This document shows, piece after piece, positions 63,903 through 64,000 of a DNA stretch of 64,000 nt. Position 1 is the stretch's first letter, and each line of letters starts with the position of its first letter. Origin of the DNA: Lethocerus indicus (taxonomy: Eukaryota > Arthropoda > Insecta > Hemiptera > Belostomatidae). The stretch is from the NCBI GenBank assembly GCA_019843655.1, contig JACDQD010000105.1, positions 3,906,001 through 3,970,000 of the forward strand. Reading direction: 5' to 3'. The notes beneath the pieces were generated by a model. That model did no database searches. It saw only the letters and a list, made by a program, of their open reading frames with translations, and was not told the origin of the DNA. The position numbers and the translations under genes were made by a program.

Positions 63903-64000
63903 CAATGGTCGGCAACCTATGACCCGCCGGCCACCTAGTGACCCACTGGGGATATTTCAGTGACCCAGTAAACAATTCATAATTTATTCATTCTTAATTT
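63903..64000 (+). mobile_element. Probable hAT-type transposon end, cut by the window
   Basis: CAATGGTCGGCAACCTATGA followed by CCCGCCGGCCAC resembles the CAGTGGTCGGCAACC-type terminus of hAT-like elements. The other end and the 8-bp target duplication lie outside the window. TCTAGAAC just before it is the candidate left duplication. Confidence 0.45.

Larger units (their letters stand above)
59861..64000. other. Region upstream of the DUF229 gene
   Basis: Should contain the DUF229 promoter and 5' UTR. No protein-coding exon is supported; the longer frames (for example 62982-62581 on -) have no recognisable domain. A short direct duplication of a GAGCGCTCATTAC unit lies at about 61817-61861. 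The CRE-like palindrome and the transposon end are listed separately. Confidence 0.5.

Noticed and set aside
1..64000. CRISPR arrays, bacterial operons or phage
   Set aside because: The window is intron-bearing eukaryotic DNA; the only regular array is the 70-bp minisatellite, which has no spacer structure.

Overview
This 64 kb window is AT-rich eukaryotic nuclear DNA from an arthropod, most likely an insect. Genes are split by GT-AG introns, (TA)n microsatellites are common, and there is a jockey-type LINE. The gene set also fits: an insect-type FET RNA-binding protein with a RanBP2 zinc finger, Bax inhibitor-1, a CUB/LDLa receptor, a separase-like helical protein and a DUF229 protein. The order of insect cannot be read from the sequence. 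Most of the small open frames are noise, and the real genes had to be assembled exon by exon from splice sites and reading phase.

Layout from left to right. Positions 1-3639 are AT-rich non-coding DNA. A cabeza/FUS-TAF15-EWS orthologue lies on + at 3640-13983 (11 exons, 493 aa). It converges on Bax inhibitor-1, on - at 21056-15717 (5 exons, 235 aa), whose intron 3 carries a 5'-truncated LINE with a clean 13-bp target duplication. A three-CUB-like, LDLa, single-pass receptor with three PPxY motifs in its tail runs on + from 22967 to 32861 (the 5' exon was not found). One of its introns holds an intact Ty3/Gypsy Gag-like frame (29575-30249). Next is a 16-exon gene on + (33838-45086, 1651 aa) that looks like the helical N-terminal part of separase (compare Drosophila Three rows) with a disordered, internally repeated tail and no protease domain. 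Last is a DUF229 type II membrane protein on - (59860-46307, 4 exons, 697 aa). Positions 59861-64000 hold no gene I can support.

The 10.4-kb first intron of the DUF229 gene is the unusual part. It contains a fold-back element with arms of about 200 bp around a 70-bp tandem array. Every repeat unit carries a near-consensus CTCF core motif: 13 copies, 11 of them intact. It also contains five relics of a small dispersed element. The best-preserved relic has a 28-bp perfect hairpin and a stretch that matches a minimal type I hammerhead ribozyme in order and spacing, apart from one extra U.

The genes do not form an operon or one pathway. The strongest points for follow-up are the CTCF-like array, the hammerhead-like element, the possible in-frame splicing of the Gag exon onto the receptor's PPxY tail, and the separase-like gene that ends without a catalytic domain.
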